The notes: generated from the sequence alone by a model not told the origin. DNA of 64,000 bases from Siphonodentalium dalli (GCA_032622095.1 CP136067.1:53983899-54047898), one strand, 5' to 3'; positions 11,943 to 24,376 are shown, counted from the first letter of the stretch. Numbers and translations are program-made.

Positions 11943-13310
11943 GACAATGAAAACTACAATATGAGCAGATACAATAAAGAGATTACCATTGAAAAAAAAT
12001 TTACAACAGGCAAATTAAATCAGGTGACTCCCAAATTTAACCTTCCAAAATATAACTATTAACTGGTAGATAATAAAACCAAGTTTGTGAATCAGTCTGA
12101 CTAAAGCAGACCCAGTCTCATTTTAATGGACCTGGGTCTGGGGACCCTGTGGAATAAAATAAATAATTTCTAATGGGAGGTAATGTTCCATTTAACCTAT
12201 TTTTCTGCTAAATGACGTTATGACGCCGTGTGCTGAGCTGTTGACGTTATTGCCATTTTCCAATTGGAAAATATAACGGGAATATCACAAGAACCATAAA
12301 ACTGACTCAGTTGAAAGGCTATTATCGTTCATAAGAGTGGAACATCATACACTATTTGAAACTTCGAAATACAGTTATTCCGATGCACCAATCTAGGAGT
12401 TCATGTTATGTATAATGGCCTACTGCTAGTGTGCTGAAGTAGGTCCGTAGTACCTACAGACCATATGGCACACGGCATGCACTTTTACGTCAGTAATAGT
12501 TACGGACGTCATAGCAGCGAAGAGGTTAAATTGCTCACATGGAGCGATAAAATCAAAGAATGCGATCTCTCAACCAATCAATAGCCACCTGCAAAAGACA
12601 ATTAACCCTTTAATGACGGGAGCTGTGGCATAGGATTTTTGCAAAATTTCAGGAAGGTCCTGCAGTCATGGAAGGGATAATATTCCAACTGTTTCCAAAC
12701 TTCGCAAAAGCCCCGCCCGGGTGTCTGACTCAAGTGTTGCCAAGGCATTGCAAACCACAAGTCATGTCGCGCTTGTTAACTGATCCAACATCGACAAAGT
12801 TATCCCATAACTAAAACCCGTTGTCTATTCAAAATCCGCTAGAAATCAAGGGTATTCCAGGAGTACCGGTAGGTTCGGCTGATACATAGACTAATGAATA
12901 GGCAAGTACATGTACTAGCAAGTGCATACATGTTAAGTACTAGTATCACATGAGACTGATGGGAGTAGAGAGTACTTCACACAGCTGGTGCATGAATGAT
13001 GATATAGTACAAAGTATTCGGTGAGATATACCGTAAGAGTTTAACTAAATACAGCCCTCGAAATCAGTGTCGAAATTGGGAAAACCGTACCACAGAAAAT
13101 ACGGGTTCACAAAAATGATGGGTTGGTAGGTACTAGGTAGGCATTTATTTATCTCTTTTTGCAAGGGGTAGTGTTTTGTATGATCAAATTTAACAAATAA
13201 ATTTAACTTCAATGTACAGGTATACTAGTATAGAGTTAACAGGAGGATCAGTTTTGAATGGAGAATTCCATTTCTATACAATAAGCATGTGCACTAGCTA
13301 GAGAATGATA
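11943..13310. other. Intergenic or 5' region of the chromobox gene, no gene seen
   Basis: I see no supported exon. The sequence is AT-rich. A short CAAGGGTATTCCAGGAGTACC fragment near 12847 matches pieces at 5050-5130, so it is repeat-derived. The promoter of the chromobox gene would be expected here or further right, but no convincing core promoter could be picked out. Confidence 0.4.
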
Positions 13311-14349
13311 AGGCCAAAGCGAAAAATAGGCATGTTTCCACTCCCCCGCCTACCCCACCTCAAAACCCCCCGACGAAACTCACTTTATTTATTTTCCAAA
13401 TCCTGAAAAATTAAATACGATGTATTTACTATTTCCACGTGAATTAATACTACACTATTTATATTGTTATATATAGACCTCTCACATAAACAAGCATACT
13501 AAAATTGTCTCCTTATTTGGTTATTAAATCGACCCACTGACAATAAAATTCCGTGTTGTGACCGATATAGCAACAGATTGTAAACAAAAACAAACGCGCA
13601 CGTGGTTTTCAGACACACTGTAAAATGAAGCTCCATGGCGGCATTAGGGTGATGAGTTTATGACCGCATTATTAATGTACGTCAACTAACGACATGCCCA
13701 AATATACCGGCAAAATAATGCTACACAATATTTACGCGAACGCAATCGCAAAGAATACATCTGTCCCAAAACTTCCAACGGTGTCTGAAAAGAACGGACT
13801 GTAACAACCGGATGATATAGGCCTACGGTAATTTACCGAACGGAAGCCCGAGTGTATATTTACCGGAAGATCTAAAACAATTTTGCCAACATCCGGGAAA
13901 TAGTGTCAACATGTCGTCCCAAACAAGTGCCAGCAGCGTGTTGGCACTTAAGTTTTTTAAATGCATCCACATGGCGCAAGGCAGAAACAAAATGACAAAG
14001 GTTCCCCACTGCAACACCTTTTTTCAAGTCTATGAAAAGAATCACCCCAAAGGCCTTGACGCCCAAAACACTACAATCAGCTGTAAAACGAATTTCGAAA
14101 GCAATGATGCACATTTAGATTAAATACAAATTATACAAGGCACTGAAATTCAGTACATACATTGTTAGCCTTCACAATAAGTTCATAAATGACATAATTA
14201 TTAGAAAGATAGCACAAATATGATATTTGAATTTCCCCGGGAAAAAATAAAGTGAAAAAAATAAATAAAGTGAAAAGCCACCCCCCCCCCCCCGCCCCTG
14301 TTTTTTTTATGGATGGGAGTGGAAACACACCTATTTTTCGCTTTGGCCT
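13311..14349. mobile_element. TIR-bounded element, 1.04 kb
   Basis: The left end AGGCCAAAGCGAAAAATAGG continues into TTTCCACTCCC. The right end is its inverted copy with a few mismatches, giving TIRs of about 38 bp. A C homopolymer lies next to the right arm (14280-14293). Open frames of 70-80 codons near 13872-14123 resemble no transposase I know. The target duplication is unresolved. Confidence 0.65.
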
Positions 14350-14941
14350 AAGCGTAACTTACATATTGAAGATTGCTTGGCTGGAATATGTTTAGTAATG
14401 TTTGTTTAGTCTGTTTTAAATTTATTTTCATTTTCAGAGGTACATGTAGGTCAGAAAATATGTGAAATATCTGTAATGAATTTACCAGTATATCATTCAC
14501 TGGAAATTTACCTTTTCCACCTGTCAGTTGCATGTTAGAACTGCTTAAATAGTGGAACGATTTCAACCTTGGGGGAAAATTTGGTAGCATCGATCTACTA
14601 TAGGCCTATATTTAAACTTTGATAAATAATATGAGCTCAGCTCTGTATTTGAGATCCAGTTCAATTTATAAAGCCCGAATATTAAAGACAATTTATTTCA
14701 GCTCACCAGTAATGTACTTAGTCTGATTAAAGATACGGGCGCCCTTTGCGGTGGGCTGTTAAAATAGCCACATCCGCTAAAACCGCAATAAACAAAGAAT
14801 ATTATATAAGGTAGAGATGGGCGGTATTGAAATTTTAAGCTCGGTATCGGTATCGGTAAATTTTCGTCGATTTACCGCGGTATCGGTACGGTAATGCTAT
14901 TAAATTACAAAACCAGAGCAGATATTCCCGATAAATACATA

Positions 14942-15104
14942 TTATCACAACAGTGTGTTGATCCGTGTCGTGGTATCACATCGAGTTGAGGTGGGCAGAT
15001 TGCCGGATCAAACGAGTTGCCGCAGGCAACATGTTTGATCCGGCAATCTTCCCACCTCAACGAGACGTGATGCGACCACACGGATCAACTCACTGCTGTG
15101 ATAA
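14942..15104. repeat. Palindromic foldback, about 163 bp
   Basis: TTATCACAACAGTGTGTTGA at the left is mirrored by TCAACTCACTGCTGTGATAA at the right. The inner arms (GTTGAGGTGGG / CCCACCTCAAC and GATTGCCGGATCAAAC / GTTTGATCCGGCAATC) pair almost fully around the centre GTTGCCGCAGGCAAC. It would form a long hairpin in single-stranded DNA or RNA. Confidence 0.85.
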
Positions 15105-16021
15105 AAGGTTTATTATATGATGCCCAGTTTACTATAATAACCAGTTAATTGCCGATCTTTTTCACTTCAGCAGTTCTATTTTTTTGGTCGGAATAGGTCC
15201 ACCAACTACTCAATTGTGTTCTAATTAAAGAAACTTTCAAACGTGAGCCCCAGACGTTGATTAACTTCTTAGTTAATAACACGTCAATTGTAAAAAAAAA
15301 CACGGACATAACGCGTTGTCACCTTTGTTCGCCTCACTGAACGATAAACAATACCTGCAGAGGGGGGTCTGTCTATTGCAATAGGGTCGCACGAATTGCA
15401 AAATAGCGACACGTGCGAGGATGGAGTTACTTCCCATGGATCAAATCATTGATTATATTGCGATGCCAGACGGTTGCGCGAATTCTTTGAACGTATTCCG
15501 TTTCATGCATGCCATTTGATTAAAAACTACGAATAATGCGATCATTCAACGACATTCATGGAGTATGGGTGATCAAAATTAAATAATCGTAGGGGCTTGA
15601 ATAAGAATCGTAGGGGGTGGATTTTTTCTCCAAAATTAACAATCGTACGGGTACGGTTAATCGGATCACTAGAGTACATGTATCTCCACAATAACCAACC
15701 TGGTCTATCGAGCCTCACATATATATAAGTTGGTTTCAACTTGTGCCTGATACATTCCAACATAAGCTACTAGTAATGGTATATAATATATTCAGTGTTG
15801 AAATGATTAGCCTCCCAATGTCAACTCGACTAGTCAGAACATGGTATAGACTTCCCATAATAATTCTGCAGTTTCGTATTCTTTCTTGTATTTGTCTGCT
15901 AATTCTGCTAATTTATCTTTTTGCTCCAACGTACAATTTTCATGTTTATCGCGGAAAACATCAGCCATTTTGTTTTTAAACAAATTTCAATCTCGTTCGG
16001 CGAGAACTTGGAAGAAGTACT

Positions 16022-16368
16022 TACCGCTATTCTCAAAGTAATTGACCAGAAAAACGGGGTGATACCCCGGTCATGACCGCGGTGATACCGGTAATAAACG
16101 GTAGCGGTATCGAGACGGTCATGGCGTGGAGTTACGGTATTGGGCGATAATGATACCGTGGTCTTTTAGCGGGCACCGCATTAATTTTGTTGAATACCGC
16201 GGTGATTTTCATGGAACTCTTTTAGGGGAGGTATTTACTCACACATACTTGTTCGCGTTAACAAGCGGTATCAGTACCGCGGTATTGGAGGATACCATGG
16301 TATAGTACCGCCATATTAACGGGGTGACACCACGTTATTGGTGGTCAATTACTTTAAGTATAGTGGTA
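16022..16368. mobile_element. Short TIR element (MITE), 347 bp
   Basis: The left 27 bp beginning TACCGCTATTCTCAAAGTAA match the inverted right end with three mismatches. The interior is packed with GGTACCGCGGTATTG-like motifs related to those at 9680, 10380 and 14820-14895. No coding capacity. Confidence 0.65.
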
Positions 16369-17274
16369 TTCTATTTATAAATTATAACAAAATGTATCAA
16401 TGGGGTCCCAACATGTGCGATGTGTGTTTTCTATAAGATGACCGATGTCGATAAAATATTGGCGTGTGTGCGTTGACTGCTAGTGTTATGAAGATGAATG
16501 CATGCGATCGCTCACCGATCGCCATAATAAAACGATAAATGCCGACAATACCCCGAAAAATATTCACACCGATAACAGTGCTAATTAATTGTACCAGCAG
16601 TTCAGTTCATTGCAATCCCCATTGTGAACCCCCGCGAACACGTGCTTGCCGAAACCGAAACGCATTCATTACTGCTCTATAGGGAAGTTCGCCTCAACAG
16701 TACACTCGTGGTTGCGACATATTATTCGCGCAAACTGATACTATGTACTGCCTATACACGTACGCATTTCGTTTTACAGTTACTTCTCGAATACACACTA
16801 TGCTAGCAAGTTATTTGCCACTAATTCAGGCCAATGTGAATACAGTTTGACACGAAATATAAATAGACTGATCGGTGTTCCCACGACAAAATGACGTCAG
16901 ATTCTCACGTAAAATGTGCGCGTACCCAGCTGTCGATGTAAACATCGCAGGCTATATTTAAAGTACAAACAATTAATAACTGAATGTTCAAGTGTTTCAA
17001 ACATACACATTTAGCTTAGGTTTAAGCACATAAATTCATATTTTTTTCACACATTTAGCTGAAATTTAATAAACGTAGGGTGCCAAATAAGCAGCGTACA
17101 GGGGGATTTCTCCTTGAAAATAGTTAAGGGTATGCTTATTTGGATCCCGAGAGTATCTAATGTTAAATTCAGGGAATCCCCCGCAATAAATAATACAAAA
17201 TATTACAAATGATAACCATTCCCTATTTATCATGGAGTAACAGTGAGACCAACCGACTATTGTATCAATTTGCA

Positions 17275-17748
17275 TGTATCTGTAGTTGTTACGTCCTAGT
17301 GACCAAGGCTGGCTTTTACAGGACGGGATCGAGCAGATTCATAATTTTTCCAGGAAGTTTTTTGCCGAACCCGCGACTTCTTCGCCACGGTAGGGATCTT
17401 TAACGTGCGCACATTGTTGCACACAGGACAGCCATTAGCGTCGGCCCCCGATCCGACGGTGTGCCAAGTGTAATGTCATCCCTGGTCATGACATTACGAG
17501 AGGAGCAGAGGTACGAAGTTAGTCCAGTACGCATTTTTCAAATTTTGTCAGAGACTCTCTGGCTTCTGGAATATTTCTCAGATCACTGATCGTGGCATCG
17601 ATGATTGATTTGTGATGCCCATGGTACTGGGAATGCAGATGGCGACACAAAGTCCGACCGATATTTTGTCGGATTTGAACCCTCGACCGTGTCAAAGGTG
17701 TAGCTCAGAGGTCCGCCCACAAACCAACTGAGCTATCCGCTCCCCCTG
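17275..17748 (-). mobile_element. tRNA-headed SINE
   Basis: Read on the minus strand, the element starts with a tRNA-like head: GGATAGCTCAGTTGG (box A) and GAGGGTTCAAATCC (box B), the internal promoter of RNA polymerase III. A body of about 400 bp follows, including GTGCGCACGTTAAAGATCCC and a hairpin GTAATGTCAT..ATGACATTAC. The last ~50 bp (CCGTCCT ... GGACGTAACAACTACAGATA) resemble the 3' end of the LINE at 19.2-20.5 kb (CCGTCCT ... GGACGTAACAATACAGATAC), which suggests that the LINE mobilised it. The SINE superfamily is not assigned. Confidence 0.75.
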
Positions 17749-17759
17749 TGTAGACAATC

Positions 17760-19217
17760 TGAGGCCATCTTCATGAAACACATGTAGAGAACAATCATTC
17801 GCTAGTGAATCACTGATCGAAGTCAATGACCTATTTCAATAGTAGGCTATACACATCATGCCGCAAGAGTGTGACTTTGTCAATAACAATAACATGCACC
17901 AAGCAGTATTTGCCAGTGTAAATGACGAAATACCATTACCAAGCGGAAGCTTTCCATACACCGTTTTCTAGTTTTGGCAGTATTGGTGTCATAAAAACTC
18001 AAATAAAATCATGTCATGTTGCATTATTTATTTTCTGCCTTATTATAAGTTATTTTTCCTCTGACAGCTTGGTATTTTGACATTCCGCCAATGATTCCGG
18101 TTATTAATTATATTGCAGTTTAACTTTATATGAAGCACCGAGGACAGCATCAAGTGTTTAAAGTACCAAGGGTCAAGCAAATCATTACAATTTACAGCAC
18201 CACAGACTTTAAATCAACGTTTGAGTGATTACAGAAAACAACATTTGTAAATCTGGCCCCGATGTGAATGTGCAAACTTGATAAAAGAGCAGATTAAATA
18301 TTAAAGTGTTTTGTTGTCACCGATGATGCATACGTTTTTAGTGAATACATACAGAAGCACATGGATGGGGCTTTGAAATGTCATTTGAAGTCGGCTTCAC
18401 TGCCGCCATTTTGACAATAAGCAAAATGTGCGCAGACAAAATCTCATCAATAATGCCATTTTATTAACGTTACCAGATAAAAACTCTTTAAATAAAGATA
18501 AAGCTCTAAACATAACAAACTACATACTGAAAATATACGATTGACAATACTGAATACCAACACTTTAATTAATTGTGAGTGAATTTTTGTATCCTCTTTT
18601 ATCCGAATCCCGGCGAATGTGTGTTTCCGGAAATAAATTTTGCGCGCGAGAATTCTTCGGATGTTTCCGTTGATTTACAGCTGAAATATAGAAATAATTT
18701 TAAAATAAAATTAACCCATTTTATTGTCCAGTAAGACCATTTTCCGTGATAAAATATTATTTTGACTGAAAATTGTTATCAAATAAATATGATCCCATTT
18801 TCCGTTTTTTTTTTACGTGCGAAAAAAAATGCGAAACAGGAGTCGGACCTAAATCGGACACGATGGAATCAGGGAGCTAAATGTGTTCTAGAACCGGGGA
18901 GCGAGTACACCGTGGAATTACTAAAGGTGAAGGTAACTGAAGAATGACCTTTACCTGACACATGCGACACGTTATTTCAGCCAATTTGGCCGTTTATTCA
19001 TGGCTGTTTTTAATCTGACGTGTGTGTCGGGATAAATGATGTGGAGGATTTATGTAAATGTTAGCCCAAACTACATTTCCAAGTAACGATGGTTTTTGTT
19101 GTTTATTTTGAGGAATAATACCGCGTCAGATGAATTCAGCCCAAATATGTTAACAGTTGTCGTGTAAAACATTCGGCAGTAGGTTAGCGTTATTTAGTAT
19201 TTGTGGATGTCCTTTAA
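17760..19217. other. No gene seen
   Basis: AT-rich sequence between the SINE and the LINE. I find no exon, RNA gene or repeat structure that I can support. Confidence 0.35.
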
Positions 19218-20522
19218 CATGGGGAAAATAGACTTACAACAATAGACGAACTGACAAAATCATATAATAAGAAAAAACAAGTTGACATGATCATCCTAGA
19301 CTTCTCCAAAGCATTCGACACGGTACCTCACAAGAAGCTCCTTTATAAACTACACCAGTATGGGATCCGTGGCCAACTCCACACATGGCTAGAGAGCTTC
19401 CTAACAGAAAGGAAAATGAGAGTAGTACTGGAGGGACAGACATCAGACGAAGTTGACGTGGACTCCGGTGTACCACAGGGAAATGTTCTGGGTCCTCTGT
19501 TATTCCTATGTCACATAAACGACCTACCAGATAGTGTCAAATCTACAGTCAGACTTTTTGCCGATGACTGCCTACTCTACCGGCAGATAAACAACATCAA
19601 TGACCAACATCAACTGCAACAAGATCTGCAGAGCCTTGAAGGATGGGCCAAACACTGGGGAATGTCCTTCAATGCAAAGAAGTGCTATGTGATGAGCATG
19701 CAAAAGAAACTTGACAAGATGTATATGCTAGATGGACAAAACCTAAAACAAGTGGCACACAACAGATACCTCGGACTAGAAATCTCAAACGACCTAAAAT
19801 GGACAACACATATCAACAACATATCAAAGAAAGCAAATTCAACACTGGGCTTTCTACGCCGCAACCTGAAGTTCATGCCAGGAAAACTCAAACAGATAGC
19901 ATACTTATCCCTAGTCCGATCCATCATGGACTATGGCTCAACCATCTGGGATCCATACCAACAAAAAGAAATTGATCTCCTAGAAAAAATACAGAGGAAA
20001 GCAGGGAGATTCATTAAAAATGACTATCGAAGCTACCATCCTGGATCAATGACGAACATACTCAGTGAACTAAAGCTACCACCACTATACGAGAGGAGGA
20101 AAATCCAGCGGCTGTCGTATTTTTACAAGGTGGTAATGAACCTGGTACCAGCTATGCCATCCGACAATTTCCTCACCAAAAAGAGAGAGACCAGAAAGAT
20201 TACATCAAAAACATTCAGTGACCATCAAGTAACAAACCTGGTCAAGAAGTACGAAACGAAAAACAACAAGTGCTTCCAAGTGCCACGAGCATACTGTGCA
20301 CAATACGAGAACTCCTTCTTTGTTCGCACCACAATCGACTGGAACCACCTGGATGATTATATTGTGTCGTCGGAATCACCAGAGACCTTCCTTGCTGCTT
20401 TAGTACCAGCAAAAGAGGAAGAGACACAAAAACCGCGCAACTAACATCTGCCCAGTCACCGTCCTACATTACCACTATTGGGATCTTGGACGTAACAATA
20501 CAGATACAGATACAGATACAGA
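19218..20522 (+). mobile_element. 5'-truncated non-LTR retrotransposon (LINE)
   Basis: The segment holds the second half of a LINE reverse transcriptase ORF, a short 3' UTR and a tail of (ACAGAT) repeats at 20498-20522. The family-typical frame continues upstream of the ATG (LTTIDELTKSYNKKKQVD) to an in-frame stop at 19215, so the 5' break is near 19220. The endonuclease and the N-terminal part of the reverse transcriptase are missing, as expected for incomplete target-primed reverse transcription. Its 3' end resembles that of the SINE at 17275-17748. Confidence 0.85.
19287..20444 (+). CDS. LINE reverse transcriptase, C-terminal part (385 aa)
   Basis: This is an RNA-dependent DNA polymerase fragment that in intact elements copies LINE RNA at a nicked target. 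Visible motifs in order: LDFSKAFDTVPH (residues 4-15, first catalytic Asp), GVPQGNVLGPLLFL (61-74) and RLFADDCLLY (89-98, FADD at 91-94, the two catalytic Asp). Next comes GMSFNAKKC in the thumb-proximal region, then a C-terminal stretch with LVRSIMDYGSTIWDPY. The pattern is CR1/Jockey-superfamily-like, and I do not assign the clade more finely. The frame is open to the normal stop at 20442-20444 with no internal lesions, so this copy is young, but without its endonuclease it cannot be autonomous. The true reading frame begins before this Met. Confidence 0.9.
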   Translation: MIILDFSKAFDTVPHKKLLYKLHQYGIRGQLHTWLESFLTERKMRVVLEGQTSDEVDVDSGVPQGNVLGPLLFLCHINDLPDSVKSTVRLFADDCLLYRQINNINDQHQLQQDLQSLEGWAKHWGMSFNAKKCYVMSMQKKLDKMYMLDGQNLKQVAHNRYLGLEISNDLKWTTHINNISKKANSTLGFLRRNLKFMPGKLKQIAYLSLVRSIMDYGSTIWDPYQQKEIDLLEKIQRKAGRFIKNDYRSYHPGSMTNILSELKLPPLYERRKIQRLSYFYKVVMNLVPAMPSDNFLTKKRETRKITSKTFSDHQVTNLVKKYETKNNKCFQVPRAYCAQYENSFFVRTTIDWNHLDDYIVSSESPETFLAALVPAKEEETQKPRN

Positions 20523-20995
20523 GACTGCTGCGCTTGAACGAGCATGTGAATTTGTCGTTTATAATGTATAGCAACTTGATAATCAATAACAGAGGCATTC
20601 TCTGTCAAATATGGTCGCTCTATTTACGGTATTAATTGCGGAACTTTCTAAAGTTAACTACGCGTAAACGGATACATACGGTAAATTATAGAAGGTGCCC
20701 TAATCGGCCTAATCGCCCCAGGGCCAACTCGCCCCAGTCGACGTGTGTCAATTCGGTACCTACTATAACATGTACCCGAGGCTGAGTCCGGCTCGGAATA
20801 AAAGATGTATACGGGTGTTATATAGCGTTTGGTCCGTTGTTTCTCAATGAATATTATTGAAATTTGGTGTATATGTCCGGGCTGGGACATGGAATACAAC
20901 AACGTTTGAATTGTTTTTAAATTTACAAATTTGTTGATTTTATTCTTCTTTTTTTTTCGTTCTGAAAACACACTATAAAGTGTATATAATATAAT

Positions 20996-21923
20996 AACGA
21001 ACACGAGACATACATAATTTATAAACTGTTAACAAAAGATATCAAATTCAATACATGACAAAGATGACTCAGTGGAGTTTATAAAGTGAACATAAAAACA
21101 TTGAGGTAAGAATCTTTTTAAAGGGGTACTGTACGCCAATTTCAATAAATTCCCGGTAACAATTGCGATCTAATATCAATACTATATTTTAAAATAACGT
21201 ATTTGAGTCGACGATGTCTACTGAAAACGTTCCGGTTAACAGGCTATCATAAATGTCAAATTGAATTATTTAATATAAATGAATTTATGGCTGGAGTCAT
21301 AAAATGGCGAATTATGCCATTACGAGTTACCGTTCTTGAAATCTCACATGTTGGGTGTCTTTTATCGACGGCCGTTTACGATGAACATTATTGAGTTGCG
21401 AACAAAACATGTTACATGCAAAAGGAAGTCCCGCTATAACCAATTTGGAAAAAAAGAGAAGAAACAAGATTCATAAAGCGTCAAGTATTTTTATAGGGGG
21501 TGAGATTGTTCGATGGAAGAGATTGCAGGCATCAATTGAACCTCCGGTTCATCCTGCGTCTTCTCTGGTGAAGGTAAAAAACATGGTGCGTAGTTTGAAA
21601 TCGTAATATTTTTATTTCCAAGATCAATATTTTCGTCGCTAAATTAGGTTTATACGAAACTCATATAACACGAACACAATCTAACTTGAAAGTTATGTCA
21701 ATGGGAGTAAATAAAAAAATTGCCTATCTCTGTGTACAGTACCCCTTTAAGGAATGCAACTTTATTTAATGATAATAAACACATAAATTAAAATAACAAA
21801 CATGAGACATACATGATTTATAAACTGTTAACAAAAGATATCAAACTCAATACATGACAAAGATGACTCAGTGAAGTTTATAAAGTGAACATAAAAATAT
21901 TAAGGTAAGAATCTTTTTAAGCA
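20996..21923. repeat. Direct repeat of about 125 bp flanking a MITE
   Basis: The stretch at 20994-21121 (GAGACATACATAATTTATAA ... GGTAAGAATCTTTTTAA) recurs with few changes at 21798-21920. The first copy is interrupted at its right end by the TTAA MITE at 21122-21746. The second copy runs uninterrupted through CTTTTTAAGC. Confidence 0.75.
21122..21746. mobile_element. TTAA-targeting MITE, 625 bp
   Basis: Perfect 13 bp terminal inverted repeats (AGGGGTACTGTAC / GTACAGTACCCCT) are flanked on both sides by TTAA (21118-21121 and 21747-21750). TTAA duplication is the signature of piggyBac and Kolobok transposases. There is no coding capacity, so it needs a transposase from elsewhere. Confidence 0.85.
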
Positions 21924-21924
21924 T

Positions 21925-22760
21925 TACTAAACCGTTTAGCACAGACCACAGTCCACTTCACTCATCCTATCATCACCAAACTTCATATTTATCTTGATAT
22001 TGATCTATCAGATGAGAGCTATCAAATATTTTTTTAATTTCATAGGAAATACTGTGTATAACAATGCATATACATTAATCCATGTATACATGTATATTGA
22101 TTCAACGGATTCAGTGGTTAAATTGTCCATCAGTCTATAAAATTTGCGGGGAAAACATGGCCACAAGCAGTACACCCTGCTAAAATTTCGAATTTGAATC
22201 AATTGGCGCACCCTGCAGCCAGCTTTTATTGGAGAACTTTTTCTCATGTGGATATTTTGGGTCACCGCTAGATGTGAGCCATATTTTGTTCTCAAACTGT
22301 CCTTGTGAAGACATCACTGCCAGCGGTGATCTTCAATTTTACTATTTTTATGGCTAAATAATTTGGCTGATCCTACAGACGACACCCCTTGTCCGATCGT
22401 CACCAGATTCCACAATGATCTTCTGGATAACCAGGGTGAGAGTAATCTAATTTTCACGAATTTCGTTAAAAAACATTACCACAGGCAGCAATTTGGTATC
22501 TTACTCTTTGATCCTCTTTTGCATGACTGAATTGTTTAGCAACTGTACAGACATATCCCTCATCTGATAGTCACCAAACTTCATATTGATCTTCGGGCTG
22601 ACAACTAGATGGGAGCTATCGAATGCTTTGAATTTTTTTGGAAAACATTGTCGCAAGCAGTCATCTTCTATTTTGGTTTTTATATACATGTATATCTCTT
22701 CATGCGGATAGCCAGTATTACGTAGGTACTTCAACTTTCCGCATTCATGTCATCATTTGA
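21925..22760. repeat. Degenerate tandem repeat with ACCAAACTTCATATTGATCTTC motif
   Basis: Related units start near 21978, 22398 and 22567. Each has a CACCAAACTTCATAT-like motif followed by a TGGGAGCTATCGAAT-like and a GGAAAACATTGTCGCAAGCA-like motif. A related fragment, with GGCCGCTAGCGGCC, lies at 35090-35360. Open frames here are by-products. Confidence 0.55.
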
Positions 22761-22924
22761 AATATAAAAATTTACCTGATACATGCACCCTTCAAAATTT
22801 GTTTCGTCGTATCTATTTTAATGACCCGTATGGTAATATTGATACAGATATATTTGTCAAACATTTCTTTGTACAATATACAGGTATTTAGTTTGTAACT
22901 AAATCTAGAAATATATAATAGTAG

Positions 22925-23420
22925 CTGGTGGACCCGACTTCGTCCGGGATGTTCCCCTCTGATTTTCGGAGAATTGCGCGATTTAACCTTGAATTGACTA
23001 TTTTAAAGGTGAAGGTCATGTCGGGGTCACGATTTGACCCGTCCAAAACACTCCCCGGACAAAAGTCACGACAAAAGTACCCGTCGAAATCCGCCCGGCT
23101 TTACCCGATTTGACCTTGAATTGACAATTTTGAATGTCAAGATCAGGTCAGGGTCATGATTTGACCCACCCGAAACACTCCTGGGACAAAAGTAACAGTA
23201 GGTATCAAATTTCGTTGAAATACTTCCGTTTTACCAGATTTGACCTTGAATTGATCTTTTTGAATGTCAAAGTCAGGTCGGGATCAAGATTTGACCCGTC
23301 CAAAATACTCCCTGGAAATAATTTCCCCTAGGTATCAAATTTCGTCAAATCTGTCCGGCAGTTTTCCCGACCATAGCTAACAGACAAACAGACAGACAAA
23401 TATATTTTAAACTAGCTGAT
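22925..23420. repeat. 130 bp GACCTTGA repeat array, three units
   Basis: A leader CTGGTGGACCCGACTTCGTCC is followed by three units of 127-130 bp marked by TTGACCCGTCCAAAACACTCC near 23035, 23163 and 23293. Each contains TGACCTTGAATTGA and CAAATTTCGT. The array ends in CCATAGCTAACAGACAAACA and a TATATT tail. A longer array of the same family lies at 39070-39700. Confidence 0.8.
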
Positions 23421-24220
23421 GTACTCGACTTCGTTCGGGCTAGTTAGGGATTTTTCTGTGATCGCCTCCATCTGGACAGTACCCAGTATATACAGCGTCT
23501 GGCCAAACTATTGTTCAATTGGTCCAGAAACATGCCTATATCAGCACGTTCGAGAACATGGTCCCACGTGAAATTGGACCCGTCCATATTGCTCCCGGGA
23601 TCGAAGTAGTCCTACACACAAATTTTTAGTCGGATCGGTCAAGGTCCAGAAACATGCCTATGAGCGAGGTCAAGTTGACACGTTAAATACCAAATTCGAG
23701 CAGTGTTAGAGTCTATAACACACACACACATGCATTCATGCATACACACATACATACAGACAGGTGTTCCAAAATGTATAATCGATAGCTACAACAATTC
23801 TATGGTAGATAGTTCACGGCCGACCTGATGCATGCATCTTAGTTTTCTTGTTAAAGGATGACATCGCGTTTATTTGATTTGTACATATATAATATCTAAA
23901 TAATTTAAACTGGTGAATGAATGGGGAATGGATTTTTGTGAGCGGGAAATTTATTTAACTAGCTGCTGTAGTTCTGGGTTTTTCCGGATCAAATTTGGCT
24001 GTGAGATGGCCCTGTCGTAGACTTGGGGATTTATTTTAAAAAGTAAACACATGACCTATTATTTTTCTTGCATTTTCGTGATCAACTGGTGTTAATCTAG
24101 CTGGGTAAACATTACTGGTATGGCCTGCAGGCTTTAATTCAGTGAATTTGGCCGAAACGTTAACACTGTCGCCTATGGGAAACCATTTAGTTCAGTGATT
24201 CCCGATGCAGTGGTCGCGCT
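23421..24220. other. Repeat fragments, no gene
   Basis: Another copy of the repeat leader (CTAGCTGATGTACTCGACTT) starts at 23412, and a related CTAGCTGCTGTAGTTCTGGG lies at 23958. A (CA)n and CATACA-rich microsatellite lies near 23720-23763. No exon seen. Confidence 0.45.
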
Positions 24221-24225
24221 GTAAA

Positions 24226-24232
24226 TATAAAA
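24226..24232 (+). promoter_or_regulatory. TATA-like box upstream of the 5S-like sequence
   Basis: TATAAAA sits 25-31 bases before the first base of the 5S-like sequence, the spacing reported for upstream TATA-like elements of many invertebrate 5S genes. This is suggestive only, because the surrounding DNA is AT-rich. Confidence 0.35.
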
Positions 24233-24256
24233 GGCCGTTAATTCTCTGCACGAGGG

Positions 24257-24376
24257 GTCTAGATCTCATGGTCACAGTCGTTACTATGCGCTCTGTCTGA
24301 TCAACGTACGAAGTTAAGCAACGTCGAGCTCGGTAATTAGTCCTTGGGTGGGTGATCCGCTTAATTATGGTTTACA
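24257..24376 (+). rRNA. 5S rRNA-like sequence, degenerate or 3'-diverged
   Basis: The start GTCTAGATCTCATGG resembles the 5S 5' end. The central block CGAAGTTAAGCAACGTCGAG and then TTAGTCCTTGGGTGGGTGAT closely match the conserved 5S internal control region (box A, intermediate element and box C). After GATCCGC the match fades, so the 3' stem is lost or diverged. It may be a dispersed 5S pseudogene or the head of a 5S-derived SINE. Confidence 0.65.

Noticed and set aside
17670-17748. Functional tRNA gene
   Set aside because: Boxes A and B are present, but the cloverleaf does not close properly and a SINE body follows.
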